6,057 nucleotides of DNA from contig CALDKD010000039.1 of NCBI GenBank assembly GCA_937898885.1, positions 1-6,057 of the forward strand. Reading direction: 5' to 3'. Position 1 is the first letter of the stretch; every line of letters starts with the position of its first letter. Below are positions 5,370 through 6,057 of this stretch, one piece after another. A program made the position numbers and the translations under genes. The notes beneath the pieces are model-generated. The model saw nothing but the letters and a program-made list of their open reading frames with translations, was not told the DNA's origin and searched no databases. Origin of the DNA: an uncultured Bacteroidales bacterium (GTDB lineage Bacteria; Bacteroidota; Bacteroidia; Bacteroidales; Bacteroidaceae).

Positions 5370-6057
5370 ATGAAAAAACATATATATATTTTCATAGCAG
5401 CGGCAATTGCCGCGACAGCGTGCAGCATCAACGATTTGAATATTGAAGATAACGCAGCGCAGCAAAAGTCAAATGAGATAGGTTTTGTGCTTGACGACAC
5501 CCAGACCAAAAGCGAGATAACCGAAGGTCTTGTCAACAAATGGAAGGCGGGGGATGCAATCGGCGTTTTCTGCGAGCAGTCAGAGCCCGCAGTGCGAAAT
5601 GCGGAATATATTGCTGAAATGTCTTCTGGGAAATACGTATTCTCTTACCAGGGAACAGGAAATGCTCCTCAGTGGAGTGACGCCGAGACCAAGCACACCT
5701 TCTCTATCTATTATCCCTACGCGGAAACTGAAGATTATGTACTGAAAGGCTTCCTTCCCAAGGATCAGACCGCAACTTGCGACAACGGAGTTGCAGTCAC
5801 CGGAGGAACGGTTACGGAGAACAACCTGATGTTCGCCAAAGTATCCGGTCACAAGACATTCGACGGTCTTATCCCCATCAAGGAAATGACCCGCCAGTTC
5901 GGTATAATAGAGTTCCAGATTATCTGCAATGACGAGAGTCTGGCTGGGAGAAGTATTTCCGACGTCTTCTTTTACCCTGGCACCCCCATTCCGTATGGCA
6001 ATTATTCTTTCGACATGAACAAAGACAACGGGCTGGTCTGGACTGGTGCGTCCACAT
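5370..6057 (+). CDS. Fimbrillin-like lipoprotein, N-terminal part (cut by the window end)
   Basis: The frame opens at ATG 5370 and stays open to the window end, giving 229 complete codons. The signal peptide is MKKHIYIFIAAAIAATA with Cys18 as the likely lipidated residue; the -3 to -1 positions are A-T-A, a weak lipobox of a kind tolerated in Bacteroidota. The N-terminal domain has the features of the two lipoproteins upstream: TKSE at 46-49, W58, GDAI at 61-64 and FSIYYPY at 111-117. A beta-rich segment (QFGIIEFQI, 176-184) and PGTPIPYGNYSF (203-214) follow. These fit the Bacteroidota fimbrillin-like (FimA/Mfa1-type) families, whose members polymerise into fimbriae or sit at their base or tip. 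The part in view carries no LRR or FISUMP motif, and any C-terminal partner domain lies outside the window. The gene follows the BspA-type gene by 14 bases with a strong Shine-Dalgarno sequence and has no small ORF before it. The family call is moderately firm; its role in a fimbria is inference. Confidence 0.8.
   Translation, partial: MKKHIYIFIAAAIAATACSINDLNIEDNAAQQKSNEIGFVLDDTQTKSEITEGLVNKWKAGDAIGVFCEQSEPAVRNAEYIAEMSSGKYVFSYQGTGNAPQWSDAETKHTFSIYYPYAETEDYVLKGFLPKDQTATCDNGVAVTGGTVTENNLMFAKVSGHKTFDGLIPIKEMTRQFGIIEFQIICNDESLAGRSISDVFFYPGTPIPYGNYSFDMNKDNGLVWTGAST

Noticed and set aside
5240..5446. Alternative-frame + strand ORF spanning the junction of the BspA-type gene and the last gene
   Set aside because: It overlaps the ends of two well-supported genes in another frame and shows no motif or conserved pattern.

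Overview
The window looks like a surface-protein locus from a Bacteroidota genome, most likely Bacteroidales from a gut or oral habitat. The basis is three consecutive lipoproteins with fimbrillin-like N-terminal domains, a BspA-type leucine-rich repeat protein, a FISUMP-like C-terminal domain, and AT-rich translation starts that mostly lack a Shine-Dalgarno sequence. The genus cannot be fixed from this sequence. Everything supported lies on the + strand. No RNA gene, CRISPR array, insertion sequence or phage gene was seen.

Layout: (1) 3-173 is the C-terminal end of a LuxR/GerE-type helix-turn-helix regulator cut by the window edge. (2) A 50-bp gap leads to a 47-residue small protein (224-367). 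It ends 2 bases before a 524-residue lipoprotein (370-1944) made of a fimbrillin-like N-terminal half and a FISUMP-like C-terminal half. (3) A second small protein of 49 residues (1969-2118), related to the first, comes 12 bases before a 1074-residue lipoprotein (2131-5355). That protein has a fimbrillin-like N-terminal domain and three successive BspA/DUF285 leucine-rich-repeat modules. (4) After a 14-base gap with a strong Shine-Dalgarno sequence, a third fimbrillin-like lipoprotein starts at 5370 and runs off the end of the window.

Tight spacing suggests one transcription unit from about 224 onward, possibly controlled by the LuxR-type regulator upstream. The three lipoproteins share an N-terminal plan: lipid anchor, TK(T/A/S), then W..GD.I, then Y..YP. 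The C-terminal parts differ. My reading, which is inference, is a surface adhesin or fimbria-like cassette in which a common anchoring or polymerising domain carries different binding domains. The two small proteins share a conserved E-Y-R-(S/T)-P-x-A-x-V block and have divergent acidic tails. They are the least explained part of the locus. Base composition changes sharply along the window, from about 65% GC in the first lipoprotein gene to about 35% in the second small ORF, which suggests the two small-ORF plus lipoprotein units have different histories.
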